Assembly (NCBI RefSeq): GCF_030503855.1
Contig: NZ_CP129971.1
Span: 627,501 to 691,500 of the forward strand
Reading direction: 5' to 3'
DNA: 64,000 nucleotides
DNA from: Marivirga salinae
GTDB taxonomy: Bacteria > Bacteroidota > Bacteroidia > Cytophagales > Cyclobacteriaceae
Under the pieces are notes generated by a model. It worked only from the letters and a program-made list of their open reading frames with translations. It was not told where the DNA came from and made no database searches. Below, piece by piece: positions 35,582-44,914 of this stretch. A program made the position numbers and the translations under genes. Numbering within the stretch: the first letter of the stretch is position 1; each line of letters begins with the position of its first letter.

Positions 35582-36166
35582 ATGTCATTCTTTGATCAAA
35601 TCATAAATAAAATATTTCCTAAAGAGAAAAAAAATGTAATTCTCACCAATGAGGTTTTGAAGAGAAGTCAGCAGGAATTTGACTCATATGATGAATGGCA
35701 TGCTTCTGATGTGAGTAAGGAGATTTTGGATAAGATATTCAGAGCTTACCATTTGAAGAAAACTGATATTAAAGACCCTATCCCTATTGCCCTTTTGGAG
35801 AGTGATAAAGCCAATGGTTTTGCCATAGCGAATTGTAGCAGTTTACTTGACTCAGATTATAAAATGCTTTTGGAACACTTCAAAAAACAAATTTTATCAA
35901 TAGGATACAGACAATCTGGCTCGAACAGAAAAGTAACAGCTGAACAAGACCGAGTTATTACCAAAGAGTTTTATTATTTGAAACCGCCTATTCAAATGGA
36001 ACCGCCCATTGATCAAAGATATGGTAACATTAGTTTGGAGCTTATTCTTTATGATGAAAAGCCTCATTATTTAAAATTAATGGCAAGTGTGTATTCTGAC
36101 CGATTGTATTCAGAGCCAGAAAGCTTTTCGGATTTGGTAGAGAAGCTTTTTGAGAGGGGGGAGTAA
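35582..36166 (+). CDS. Unrecognised soluble protein
   Basis: The 194-residue protein has no signal peptide or membrane helix. It shows LSDVSKEILDKIFRAYHLKK-like helices (ASDVSKEILDKIFRAYHLK) near the N-terminus. The second half is beta-rich with KEFYYLKPPIQMEPP, ISLELILYDEKPHYLKLMAS and a final helix FSDLVEKLFERG. The overall plan, a small alpha/beta domain ending in a helix, recalls phage- or plasmid-borne immunity-type or SMI1-like proteins, but I see no signature that proves this. It ends 3 bp from the convergent epimerase gene. Confidence 0.65.
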   Translation: MSFFDQIINKIFPKEKKNVILTNEVLKRSQQEFDSYDEWHASDVSKEILDKIFRAYHLKKTDIKDPIPIALLESDKANGFAIANCSSLLDSDYKMLLEHFKKQILSIGYRQSGSNRKVTAEQDRVITKEFYYLKPPIQMEPPIDQRYGNISLELILYDEKPHYLKLMASVYSDRLYSEPESFSDLVEKLFERGE

Positions 36167-36169
36167 ATT

Positions 36170-37078
36170 CTAACTTCCATAAACATCCTCCAACGCTTTA
36201 TCTAAATCCTCAAATTTAAACCTAAACCCTGAATTCAAGGTTTTTTCAGCACTTACCTTATTGCCACCCAATACCATTTGTGCCATTTCGCCTAAGATTA
36301 ATTTCATGGCAAATGAGGGTACATTTGGTAAAATTAAAGGCTTATTCAAGGCTTTAGCCACGGCTTTAGTGACTTCTTTGTTGGTAGCTGGATTAATGCC
36401 TACACCATTGTAAACTCCTGTTAATTTATTCTCCATAACGTGCAGAAATAATCTAGCTAAATCCACAATATGAATCCAGCTCATCCATTGTTTGCCTGAG
36501 CCTAATGGTGCACCTGCATATAGTTTAATAGGTTGAGCTAATTGAGGAAGTGCCCCGCCTTTATCTGATAAAACAATTCCAATTCTTATTTTAGTAGTAG
36601 GAATTTCTAAAGTTTCAAATTGATCCACTGAAGCTTCCCATTTTATAGTGACCTCTGCCAAAAAATCATTGCCAGCAGCAGATTTTTCATCCATCAATTT
36701 ATCTCCTGTATCCATTCCGTAATAACCAATGGCGCTAGCACTTATGAAATGCTCTGGAGCTTCAGCTGGCATCTTAGCTATAGTTTTATGCAAAAGGGAA
36801 GCAGATTCGGTTCTACTTTTGATTATTATTTCTTTTCTGTCATCTGTCCATTTTTTATCAGCAACCCCTGCACCAGCCAAATGGATTATTACATCCGCAA
36901 AGCGAATGGCCTCTTCTTCCATTTCTTGCTTTTGGATGTCCCATTCAAATTGTTGGTAAGGATAGTCATCTTTTTTATTTCTGGTTAGATGCGCTACATC
37001 ATAGCCTTTACCTTTCAAAAGAGCTGAAATTTCAGTTCCTACTAAGCCTGATCCTCCTGTTATTAATACCTTTTTCAT
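36170..37078 (-). CDS. TIGR01777 family epimerase (YfcH-like SDR)
   Basis: The 302-residue protein starts MKKVLITGGSGLVGTEI, the extended-SDR nucleotide motif. DVIIHLAGAGVADKKW and SASAIGYYG (the reduced catalytic region) are followed by KIRIGIVLSDKGGALPQL. A C-terminal DUF1731-type segment has GVGINPATNKEVTKAVAKALNKP and FRFKFEDLDKALEDVYG. These cytoplasmic NAD(P)-binding proteins are widespread; the substrate is not established (SulA-like in cyanobacteria). Length is normal. Confidence 0.93.
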   Translation of the reverse strand: MKKVLITGGSGLVGTEISALLKGKGYDVAHLTRNKKDDYPYQQFEWDIQKQEMEEEAIRFADVIIHLAGAGVADKKWTDDRKEIIIKSRTESASLLHKTIAKMPAEAPEHFISASAIGYYGMDTGDKLMDEKSAAGNDFLAEVTIKWEASVDQFETLEIPTTKIRIGIVLSDKGGALPQLAQPIKLYAGAPLGSGKQWMSWIHIVDLARLFLHVMENKLTGVYNGVGINPATNKEVTKAVAKALNKPLILPNVPSFAMKLILGEMAQMVLGGNKVSAEKTLNSGFRFKFEDLDKALEDVYGS

Positions 37079-37276
37079 AATCTTTTAATCTAATCATTTT
37101 TAACTCATACAAAGCAAATAAGTTGGAATAAAAAGAGTGGATGAAAACAAGGCTTGATTTTTGTTATCTGGTCTTGGGTATTTATCGTTTAGTGAAGCTT
37201 ATATTAAACCTCTTCGCTTTTTCCTTCGCCTATTGGTAAAGAAAATAGGACTTAACTAAACAACATTGTTGCTAAA

Positions 37277-37309
37277 TTTGCTATATCATATTGCTTATAT
37301 TTACGTTTT
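37277..37309 (+). promoter_or_regulatory. Candidate promoter of the 230-residue exported protein gene
   Basis: TTTG (37277-37280) is followed after 21 nt by TACGTTTT (37302-37309), one mismatch from TAnnTTTG. The ATG at 37333 is 23 nt further on. The rest of the 254-bp spacer shows nothing I can support. Confidence 0.45.
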
Positions 37310-37332
37310 AAGGCTTAAAGAATCAAATTAAC

Positions 37333-38025
37333 ATGCTAAGATTTATTATATTTTCTACTTTACTTATTTTCAAAATAAATTCTTCAATTGCTCAGTATCA
37401 AACTGTAGCTACAGAGCACTATTTATTAGGTGTAGATGTGGAAGGCTATGAAATAAACTTACCATTTTCAAAAGAGAAAGTAGAAGAAAGCTGGAAAGAA
37501 TATGCAGATGCATTTGGTAAAAGCGAAGAAACCCAATCACATATAACCTATCAGACTTTGTTTAAAGAAGATGTTTATTCTGAAGATGTTTTAATCTATA
37601 GTCAAATAAAAGGAAACAAAGAGCAGAGCACTATTTGGACAGGAATTGACCCACAAGGAATCCCGAAGGATATTTATCCAAAATTACAGAAGGAAATGGA
37701 GCAATTTGTTTACGATTTCAATATTTACATGAGAAGAAATCAGGCTCAAAAGAAAATTGATGAATCGGAACAAGCAGCATCATATTTAAGCAAGGAATAT
37801 GAAAGCCTGAAAAAAGATGAGCGTAAAACCCAAAGTAGCCAAGAAAGAACCAATAGTAGAATTCAATCTTATGAGGAAAAATTGGTTGAGTACAGAAAAG
37901 ATTCTACTGAAAATGCACAAAAACTAGAAACTTTATCTAGTGAAATTGACAGCCTATATGTCGAAATAGAAAAGATTAAAAAAGTGATGGAAACTTTCCG
38001 TCAAAAAATGGATGGAATTAAATAA
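37333..38025 (+). CDS. Exported protein with C-terminal coiled coil, unrecognised
   Basis: The 230-residue protein has a signal peptide (about 1-20, ending NSSIAQ), so it is periplasmic or outer-membrane associated. The first half (about 21-125) is a mixed globular region (GVDVEGYEINLPFSKEKVEE, SQIKGNKEQSTIW). From about 130 it is highly charged and heptad-like (KKIDESEQAASYLSKEYESL ... LETLSSEIDSLYVEIEKIKK), a long coiled coil. I recognise no family. It stands alone upstream of the DUF5916 gene on the same strand with a 168-bp gap. Confidence 0.7.
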   Translation: MLRFIIFSTLLIFKINSSIAQYQTVATEHYLLGVDVEGYEINLPFSKEKVEESWKEYADAFGKSEETQSHITYQTLFKEDVYSEDVLIYSQIKGNKEQSTIWTGIDPQGIPKDIYPKLQKEMEQFVYDFNIYMRRNQAQKKIDESEQAASYLSKEYESLKKDERKTQSSQERTNSRIQSYEEKLVEYRKDSTENAQKLETLSSEIDSLYVEIEKIKKVMETFRQKMDGIK

Positions 38026-38192
38026 ACCATATCCTCTTCATTTATTGATCCTGTAAGCTTTTAATGTAATTCCATCAAACCCTACCATTTAAACATCCAA
38101 ATTCGTCTTAGTGTAATTTCAGATGCTATTGCACTTAAATTGTGTTCTATTTACCATTTTACAGTCATCACTATATTGAAACTATTATCGAA

Positions 38193-40664
38193 ATGATTAA
38201 AAATATCCTTTTACTCTTAATACTACTTTTATCATCAGTTGTAACAATTAAAGCAAAAGAGGATGAAAAAAAAGAAATACGGGAATTGGAAACAGAATTT
38301 GTTGAAGACATTACACCAACTATAGACGGTGAATTGGATGACAAATTTTGGCAAGGTATAAATGAGACGGAAGCCCAGTTTATAGCTTTTGTTCCAGAAA
38401 ATGGAGCTCAATCTAAACAAAAGACTTATATAAAAACTGCTTACACAGATTTCGGAATCTATATTGCCGCAAGAATGGAAGACACTAGTGGAGAGCCTAT
38501 TCGTCAAGAATTAGGAATCAGGGATGATGATAGTAGAAATGCAGACCAATTTGGAATAATTTTAGATACTTATCAAAATGGACAAAATGCATTTTACTTA
38601 AAAGTAAGTGCCGCGGGAGTTCAAACTGATATTTTCATCAACAGAGGTAGAAGCGACTACAATTGGGATGCGGTATGGAAAAGTGAAGCAAAAATAACTG
38701 AAAAAGGCTGGCAAGTTGAAATAGAAATTCCTTATTCAGCAATCCGATTTCCAAAAGATCAAAAGCAAGATTGGAATATCAATTTCATGAGAAAAATACA
38801 AAGCAAGAATGAAACTTCCTATTGGAACTATGTGGACAATTCCATTGATGGATTAGTGAATCAATCTGGAGTATTAAGGGGATTAAACGGAATTAAACCT
38901 CCCTTGAGATTATCTGTTTCTCCTTATATAACTTCTTATTACAATAAGCACGGCAAAGAAAGCGGAATGGATATTACGGGTGGAATGGATTTAAAATATG
39001 GTCTTACTGAAAGCTTCACTTTGGATATGACTTTAATTCCTGATTTTGGACAAACCGTTTCTGATAATTTAATTTATAATTTAGGCCCATTTGAAGTTCA
39101 ATATGCGGAGAACAGGGCGTTTTTTACTGAAGGAACCGAGCTTTTCAACAAAGGTGGATTGTTCTACTCCCGAAGAGTTGGACAATCATTTGGCTCAGTG
39201 GAATTACAAGATTCTGATTCTTTGATTTCTAGACCTGCTGAAGCTCCATTATTAAATGCTTCTAAAATTACAGGAAGAACCAAAAGCGGGTTAGGTATTG
39301 GTTTTTTTAATGCCATTACCAACAAAACATTTGCAGAAGTTTATGATAAGGAAACAAAGCAAAAAAGACTTGAACAAGTAGATGATCTGACCAATTTCAA
39401 TGTGATGGTAGTGGATCAAAGCTTGAAAAACAATAGCAATATTAGTTTGATTAACACCAATGTTAAACGGTTTGATGGAGGGAACAATGCAAATGTAATA
39501 GGGTCTGATTTTCGATTAAGAGATAAAAGCAATACTTATCAAATTGATGGTTTTGGTGCTTATAATAACATCCAAAACCCCGAAGGATTTGTAGAAGATG
39601 GATATAAATATAATGTCAGCATTGCCAAAATAAGTGGGAAGTACCAATACGAAATAGGAAGAAACGTTGAAAGTGATACTTACGATCCGAATGACATGGG
39701 CTTTTTACGTAATCCAAATGAAATAACCCATTTTGGCGCTGTAAGTTATAATCAATTTCAGCCTACAGTTCTTTTCAATCAATACAGAATTCGCATGGGT
39801 TCTAATTACAGCCAATTATATGAGCCTAAGTTGTATCAAGATTTTGGCACCTGGACGGATTTTTGGGCACAATCAAAAGATTTTCAGTCTTACTATCTCC
39901 GCTTTAATTACAGACCATTTAAGACCTTTGATTTTTTTGAACCAAGAGTAGATGATGCGAAGTATTTTAGAACTTGGAATTACAGTACAAACTTTCAATA
40001 TTCATCTGACAGTAGAAAAGCATTCATGAGTAATATATCAGTAGGGATATGGAATGCCCCTGATAGAGAACAGTTTGATTATTGGATTAATTTTTCTCCA
40101 CGCTTTAGAGTCAATGACCAGTTATCCATTAACTATGGATTGAATTTCAATAGACAATTTAGTTCTATTGGTTTTGCTGAGCATTTTAAAAATGAGGAAG
40201 GAGATGTTGAACAAGTAGTTTTTGGTGAAAGGGATATTGATGTTATGTCAAATGTATTGGGAGTAAATTATACCATAAATAGTAAAATGGGTTTAAATTT
40301 CCGCTTAAGGCATTATTGGAATAAAGTTGATTATTTTAATTACTTCAGCTTGACAAATGACGGTGATCTTGAATCAATAGCTTACACTGGAAAAGATTTA
40401 GCTTCGGATGCTTATGAAAAGCATGATGTGAATTTTAATGTATTTAATATTGATGCGGTTTACTCATGGCAAATTGCTCCTGGTAGTTTTGTAAATGTTG
40501 TTTGGAAGGATGCTGTTCAGGAAGTTAACAAAATGGTAGACATGAATTTTTCAGATAATTTTAGAAATGTATTATCTACTGATCATCAACAGAATTTAAG
40601 TGTACGATTGATTTATTTTCTAGATTATACACAGATAAAAAGAGACTTAATCAACCGAAGTTAA
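38193..40664 (+). CDS. DUF5916 protein: CBM9-like domain plus outer-membrane beta-barrel
   Basis: The 823-residue protein has a signal peptide (MIKNILLLLILLLSSVVTIKA). Its N-terminal carbohydrate-binding-family-9-like domain (about 30-200) has TIDGELDDKFW, IYIAARMEDTSG, DQFGIILDTYQNG and VEIEIPYSAIRFP. A long DUF5916 barrel follows, with PDFGQTVSDNLIYNLGPFEV, AFFTEGTELF and repeated strands ending LSVRLIYFLDY. Proteins of this type are outer membrane and often sit near T9SS or ectoenzyme genes; the function is unknown. I take the ATG at 38193; the 38142 start would place 17 residues before the signal peptide. The terminator 30 bp downstream is shared with the opposite gene. Confidence 0.9.
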   Translation: MIKNILLLLILLLSSVVTIKAKEDEKKEIRELETEFVEDITPTIDGELDDKFWQGINETEAQFIAFVPENGAQSKQKTYIKTAYTDFGIYIAARMEDTSGEPIRQELGIRDDDSRNADQFGIILDTYQNGQNAFYLKVSAAGVQTDIFINRGRSDYNWDAVWKSEAKITEKGWQVEIEIPYSAIRFPKDQKQDWNINFMRKIQSKNETSYWNYVDNSIDGLVNQSGVLRGLNGIKPPLRLSVSPYITSYYNKHGKESGMDITGGMDLKYGLTESFTLDMTLIPDFGQTVSDNLIYNLGPFEVQYAENRAFFTEGTELFNKGGLFYSRRVGQSFGSVELQDSDSLISRPAEAPLLNASKITGRTKSGLGIGFFNAITNKTFAEVYDKETKQKRLEQVDDLTNFNVMVVDQSLKNNSNISLINTNVKRFDGGNNANVIGSDFRLRDKSNTYQIDGFGAYNNIQNPEGFVEDGYKYNVSIAKISGKYQYEIGRNVESDTYDPNDMGFLRNPNEITHFGAVSYNQFQPTVLFNQYRIRMGSNYSQLYEPKLYQDFGTWTDFWAQSKDFQSYYLRFNYRPFKTFDFFEPRVDDAKYFRTWNYSTNFQYSSDSRKAFMSNISVGIWNAPDREQFDYWINFSPRFRVNDQLSINYGLNFNRQFSSIGFAEHFKNEEGDVEQVVFGERDIDVMSNVLGVNYTINSKMGLNFRLRHYWNKVDYFNYFSLTNDGDLESIAYTGKDLASDAYEKHDVNFNVFNIDAVYSWQIAPGSFVNVVWKDAVQEVNKMVDMNFSDNFRNVLSTDHQQNLSVRLIYFLDYTQIKRDLINRS

Positions 40665-40687
40665 TTTACACAAATCTAAAGACCACA

Positions 40688-40723
40688 AAAAAAAAGGAGC
40701 TTAAAATTAAGCTCCTTTTTTAT
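40688..40723. terminator. Bidirectional terminator between DUF5916 gene and subtilase gene
   Basis: GGAGCTTAA (40696-40704) pairs with TTAAGCTCC (40707-40715) around AA, with A tracts on the left and T tracts on the right extending the stem. It can end transcription from both convergent genes. Confidence 0.88.
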
Positions 40724-40754
40724 TTATTTGATTCTAATGAATCTGATAACCATC

Positions 40755-42011
40755 TTAGTAAACTAAGATTGGATCAGCATTTCCATCAGGATCATTATTA
40801 ACAGTTCCGTCAGTAGTGTTTCCTCCTAACAATAACACACCTGCTGCATGAGGGGCAGCCATAGAAGTACCACTGATAGTATTATATCCTCCACCTTTCC
40901 AAGTAGAATTGATTCCAACACCTGGCAGGCAGTAATCTACTGGAGGGTTAGCATAGTTAGAGAAAGATGCAAAGTTATCATTGCTATCCATTGCAGAAAT
41001 AGTGTAAACATTATTTCCATTAACTCTAGCTGGAGAAGAATTATTAGCATTTGTGCTTTCGTTTCCAGCAGCTAATACCATTTTAATTCCATTTTGAGCA
41101 GCAGCTAAAACTGCAGCATCTAATGCATCAGAAGTTGGTCCGCCCAAACTTAAATTAGCAACATCACCAGGATTTCCGTTTGCAGCAACGTGATCAACAC
41201 CAGCGATAACACCAGAGTAAGAACCACTACCTCTAGAATCCAATACTTTTACAGGAATAACAGTGGCACCGGCAGCAACACCTATAACACCAACATTATT
41301 ATCTAAAGCTGCAACAGTTCCGGCAACATGAGTACCATGTCCGTTTCCATCATCAGTGCTTTTACCATCTCTTCCAGAAGTAAATGCATTAAATCCTCTT
41401 GAAGCATCCACGTTTAGATCTTCGTGATCTAAATCAATACCAGAATCAATTATCCAAGCAACAGAAGAACCTGTGTAAGATACTCCACCATTTACTCTAA
41501 GGATACCATATGGAGTTGACTGTGAACCAGTGTCACCACCGCCATCTCCACCATCGCCATCACAAGGACCGCCATTAGGCGTTCCACATGGTGGAGCCAA
41601 TGTTACAATTCTGTCTGGCTCGATTTGAGCAATTCTTTTATCAGAACGTAATTCCTTTAATTCTGCATCATTCATTCTTAATGCAAAACCTTTTACTGTT
41701 TCAGAAAAAACAGCTAAAACATTTTCTTTTGAAATGCTTTTCTCTGCCAATAAATTATTGGTAGTGCTAACAATAGCTTCTTTTCTAGCTGCGGGAGAAG
41801 CTAATCCGCGCATGGTTAGGTTGGTAGTTGTTTCACTGTAAGTTACAATGTACTGGCCTGGTATAATTTGGCCATTTACTGCATCACTTACCTCAATAAG
41901 ATCTGCAGGGTCATTGATTTTCATTTCATCCTGCTGAGTACAAGCTGTGAAAAATACAGCTGTGATCAGTAAGGATAAAACACTTTTTGTTAATCTTTTT
42001 AGTGAAAACAT
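40755..42011 (-). CDS. Subtilisin-like (S8) peptidase lipoprotein
   Basis: The 418-residue protein has a lipobox (LLITAVFFTAC, Cys at about 24), so it is membrane-anchored. An I9-type propeptide (IIPGQYIVTYSE ... VKGFALRMND ... IEPDRIVTLAPP) precedes a Gly/Asp-rich linker (GGPCDGDGGDGGGDTGSQ) and the catalytic domain. Residues are Asp189 (AWIIDSGIDLDH), His225 (NGHGTHVAGT) and Ser383 (SGTSMAAPHAAG), with oxyanion Asn in VLAAGNEST. I start at ATG 42011 because it gives a clean lipoprotein signal; the 42044 start would add 11 residues. The protein stops soon after the Ser box and has no T9SS sorting domain. A TATATTTG box is at 42079-42072. Confidence 0.92.
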   Translation of the reverse strand: MFSLKRLTKSVLSLLITAVFFTACTQQDEMKINDPADLIEVSDAVNGQIIPGQYIVTYSETTTNLTMRGLASPAARKEAIVSTTNNLLAEKSISKENVLAVFSETVKGFALRMNDAELKELRSDKRIAQIEPDRIVTLAPPCGTPNGGPCDGDGGDGGGDTGSQSTPYGILRVNGGVSYTGSSVAWIIDSGIDLDHEDLNVDASRGFNAFTSGRDGKSTDDGNGHGTHVAGTVAALDNNVGVIGVAAGATVIPVKVLDSRGSGSYSGVIAGVDHVAANGNPGDVANLSLGGPTSDALDAAVLAAAQNGIKMVLAAGNESTNANNSSPARVNGNNVYTISAMDSNDNFASFSNYANPPVDYCLPGVGINSTWKGGGYNTISGTSMAAPHAAGVLLLGGNTTDGTVNNDPDGNADPILVY

Positions 42012-42071
42012 AATGTAAGTATTTAGTTTAAAATTAATTTTCACAAAAGAGCCTTAATTGATCTTCCAAAA

Positions 42072-42079
42072 CAAATATA
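42072..42079 (-). promoter_or_regulatory. Candidate -7 box for the S8 peptidase gene
   Basis: On the minus strand it reads TATATTTG, an exact TAnnTTTG match, 61 nt before the ATG at 42011. The rest of the 513-bp divergent spacer (to 42524) is A/T-rich with no other feature I can support. Confidence 0.4.
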
Positions 42080-42524
42080 AGTAGTGAAAATATGATTTAT
42101 TAAGAATTATTACCTTAATAATGCAATTAAAACAAATTATTATTAAACATAAATCAAGCTAGTACGAAATTATATAAAAACACCGTTTGAGTGTGCGCTA
42201 AATTTATACGTGCGGTATCCATTGATTTTTAAAGGCATAATTCGGGATTAAATGGAATATATTGATTGAGGATATTTTTAGAAACACAAAGAAAATATGT
42301 AAGAATATCCAGATTAAGTTAGAAAATATAAGAATACTTATTGGTTTACTGCGAATGTAAGTAGGGATTTATATTAAAATTTCTAATGACTATTTTGAGA
42401 ATTTTTAAAGCAAATGGTATTTAAAAAATGGGTTATTAATGTAAATTTGAGCTTTACACGCATTAGAAGACTTCATCAAACCTTCAGTCTAATTGTTATT
42501 CATTTATTTTGAAATCAATATTTA

Positions 42525-43538
42525 ATGAAAGATAAAATATATACATATTTTGACGTACTTAATCAACATAGTATCATCTCTGCAACAAATCTTAAAGGAG
42601 AAATAAATTATGTAAATGATCAATTTTGCAAAATCTCAAAATACAATGAAAGCGAACTAATAGGTGCTCCTCACAGCATAGTAAATTCCGGATATCATCA
42701 TAAAGAATATTTTAAAAACCTTTGGCGTACTATTGGCAGAGGAAAAGTTTGGCAAGGAAATATTTTGAACGAGGCTAAAGATGGATCCACATATTGGGTA
42801 GCTACTACTATTGTTCCGATTATTGATCAAGGAAAAGTCAAGGAATACTTTTCGGTAAGGATTGAAAAATCTGAAGAAATTCGACTTGAAGAAGAGAGAA
42901 ATTTTCATGAGAGAAGGTTTTCACAATTATTCAATCATATCAACGAAGGCGTAATAGGCATAAAAAAGATTGATGGCAAATTCATCATTACAGATTTTAA
43001 TCGTGGTGCAGAAAAATTAGATAAAACAAGCAAAAAAGATGTTCTAGGAAAGGAAGTTTCGAGTATTTATCCAGGTACAGATTCCGGTGGTTTTTCGGAT
43101 TACATAGAAGAAGCTTTTCAAAAAGGGCATGCTAGTTTTCCTATTTTACGATATCAAGATGAGCGAATAGACTCATGGAGAAAAGGGGAGTTTTATAAAT
43201 TGCCTAATGAAGAAGTAGTTTGTGTTTATAATGATATTTCAGAGGAAATTAACCAACTGGAACAGCTAAAAAAATATAATGAAAAGCTGGAGGAAATTGC
43301 ATTCAAAGCTTCTCATGAAGTGCGCGCTCCCGTTGCTAGTATTTTAGGATTAATGCAATTAATCGATTTTAATGATCTATCGGAAGTAAATAAAACTGCA
43401 TTGGAATATATGAAAGATTCTGTTGAAAAACTGGATCATACTGTACGTGATATAGTAAAAGTTAGCTATGATACAGAAGAAGGAAAAGAACTCTTTGCTA
43501 AACTATCGGATTTAAAAAAGCACTATCATAAGGCTTAG
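42525..43538 (+). CDS. PAS-domain protein ending in HisKA segment, no ATPase domain
   Basis: The 337-residue soluble protein has a PAS domain at about 10-125 (LKGEINYVNDQFCKISKYNESELIGAPHS, GKVWQGNILNEAKDGSTYW) and a second at about 130-245 (GVIGIKKIDGKFIITDFNRGA). It ends with a HisKA-like helix pair containing the H-box FKASHEVRAPVASILGLM (about 278-295). The protein stops about 45 residues after the H-box, so there is no HATPase domain. It may be a phosphoacceptor or scaffold that is phosphorylated by another kinase. A similar truncated form occurs at 49527-50549. It is tail-to-tail, with a 3-bp overlap, with the frameshifted small gene. Confidence 0.85.
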   Translation: MKDKIYTYFDVLNQHSIISATNLKGEINYVNDQFCKISKYNESELIGAPHSIVNSGYHHKEYFKNLWRTIGRGKVWQGNILNEAKDGSTYWVATTIVPIIDQGKVKEYFSVRIEKSEEIRLEEERNFHERRFSQLFNHINEGVIGIKKIDGKFIITDFNRGAEKLDKTSKKDVLGKEVSSIYPGTDSGGFSDYIEEAFQKGHASFPILRYQDERIDSWRKGEFYKLPNEEVVCVYNDISEEINQLEQLKKYNEKLEEIAFKASHEVRAPVASILGLMQLIDFNDLSEVNKTALEYMKDSVEKLDHTVRDIVKVSYDTEEGKELFAKLSDLKKHYHKA

Positions 43539-43769
43539 CTTTCAACTTCCTTATAGCCTAATTGCAAAAGGGCATATGCTAATCCGCTACTAAGCAGTAT
43601 TGCAAAAATTACAAATAGAAAAATATCCCAAGAATAATTATCCCCAAGAAAAATAGCTTTATAGGCTTGTACTAATAAAACAATGAATAGCATCAACGCA
43701 CTTATTAAACTCCCAATTCCAAAATAAATGGCTAATCCCCCATTGACTTTTTTTTAACTTTTTGGACAT
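43535..43769 (-). pseudogene. Small two-helix membrane protein gene with +1 frameshift in an A8 tract
   Basis: The frame that starts at ATG 43769 encodes MSKKLK and then meets eight A residues (T8 on the plus strand at 43748-43755). With seven As it would continue as KVNGGLAIYFGIGSLIS, two hydrophobic helices (LISALMLFIVLLVQAY; IFLFVIFAILLSSGLAYALL) and LGYKEVES, 77 residues in all, stopping at 43535. As written the frame is broken. It is either a pseudogene, a sequencing error, or a gene rescued by transcriptional slippage on A8. The family is unrecognised. The stop overlaps that of the PAS gene. Confidence 0.65.
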
Positions 43770-43968
43770 GATCCTAATGCTTAAAATAAGGTTGATATAC
43801 TAGAAATACTTTAAAAGTATGGTTATTGAGTTAAAAGTAAAAATGTAACAATGAGTCGAGAAGTCTTGAACAAAAGTGTTTGAATTAATTTCTAACTACA
43901 AGTATAAAAATGATGTAACCAAATTGCCAACTAACACTTTTTATAGAGAGCACCTTTTGTCATTAAAT

Positions 43969-44766
43969 TTAAAAAACCAAAAACAACTGAAAAATGAAGA
44001 CAATGAGTGCAACTAAAAATAGAGTTAATCGATAATCATTATTCTTGACAAAGAACAGATAAGTAATTAATAGTAAAATATTTAAGGGTATAAGGCCTCC
44101 GAAAACTCTAAATAAACCATAATCAATGTATATTTTGACCTCTCCGTTCTTACTTTCTAAAAATCTCCCTTCTTTAAATATTGTGGTTCTGTTTAGAATG
44201 AATGGATTATTGAGATCAACTTTATCCATTTCATCCTTCCTGAACCTGAAGGTCATTCCATTATTTAACAGCGCTTTGTAACTATAAATCATTTTTGCTT
44301 TTGAAATGGTTTTTATGGTTATGATTTTTGTGATTTTCACTTCCTCGGATACAGAGGGTAAAAAATAATCTATAGCTAGCAGACAGTTAAAAATTAAAAT
44401 TATGAATACAAAAAGACGGAACCTGACAAACAACCATTTAAACATTTCAGCATTTTGATTGGCTTCATGAGCTTTTTTTTCTCTTTGCCTTCTATGGTAA
44501 GCTCGTCTTTTTTGTTCATAATCACTTGAAGGATTACTGGAATGAGCCTGGTTTTGATTCTGAATTGGCGGCTCAGGATGTTTCTTCAAAAAATAATAAG
44601 CTGAACTGATTTCCTTAAATCTTTCTCCCTCATCTAATTGATAAACATCAGGATGGTATTGCTTGGCTAATTTCCTGTAAGCATTTTTAATTTGTTCTGG
44701 GGAAGCTCCTGGATTTAATCCTAAAATCGCTATGGATTCGCTATAATTTAATTTTAACCTAGCCAT
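43969..44766 (-). CDS. J-domain protein with membrane helices
   Basis: The 265-residue protein has an N-terminal J domain (about 8-70: LGLNPGASPEQIKNAYRKLA, HPD in KQYHPDVYQLD, FKEISSAYYFL). A Pro/Ser-rich charged linker (about 72-105) leads to a hydrophobic helix (VRFRLFVFIILIFNCLLAI, about 120-140). The C-terminal region has further hydrophobic segments (LIPLNILLLITYLFFV; LTLFLVALIVFIFQLFLVF). It may recruit DnaK to the inner membrane. The 44778 TTG start is possible; ATG 44766 is better, overlapping by 8 bp the stop of the 51-residue gene upstream. It is the last gene of the M14 peptidase operon. Confidence 0.88.
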   Translation of the reverse strand: MARLKLNYSESIAILGLNPGASPEQIKNAYRKLAKQYHPDVYQLDEGERFKEISSAYYFLKKHPEPPIQNQNQAHSSNPSSDYEQKRRAYHRRQREKKAHEANQNAEMFKWLFVRFRLFVFIILIFNCLLAIDYFLPSVSEEVKITKIITIKTISKAKMIYSYKALLNNGMTFRFRKDEMDKVDLNNPFILNRTTIFKEGRFLESKNGEVKIYIDYGLFRVFGGLIPLNILLLITYLFFVKNNDYRLTLFLVALIVFIFQLFLVF

Positions 44767-44914
44767 CTGACTTCGCAATATAGAAGTAGCTCAAACCTAA
44801 AGCAAAGCCAATTCCTGTGAAAAGAGAAATATTGTTGAAAAAATAGCCAATCAACATTCCAGCCAAAGTACTTAGTGTAATTTTAAAGAATGGATTTTGC
44901 CAAATCTTTTTCAT
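44759..44914 (-). CDS. 51-residue single- or two-helix membrane protein
   Basis: The short gene starts at ATG 44914 (MKKIWQNPFFKITLSTLAGM) and has hydrophobic segments LAGMLIGYFFNNISLF and GIGFALGLSYFYIA. Its ATG overlaps the stop of the M14 peptidase gene as ATGA, and its stop overlaps the J-domain gene's ATG by 8 bp. Such overlaps on both sides strongly suggest a real, coupled gene. The family is unrecognised. A glycine-rich helix pair is the visible feature. Confidence 0.72.
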   Translation of the reverse strand: MKKIWQNPFFKITLSTLAGMLIGYFFNNISLFTGIGFALGLSYFYIAKSDG

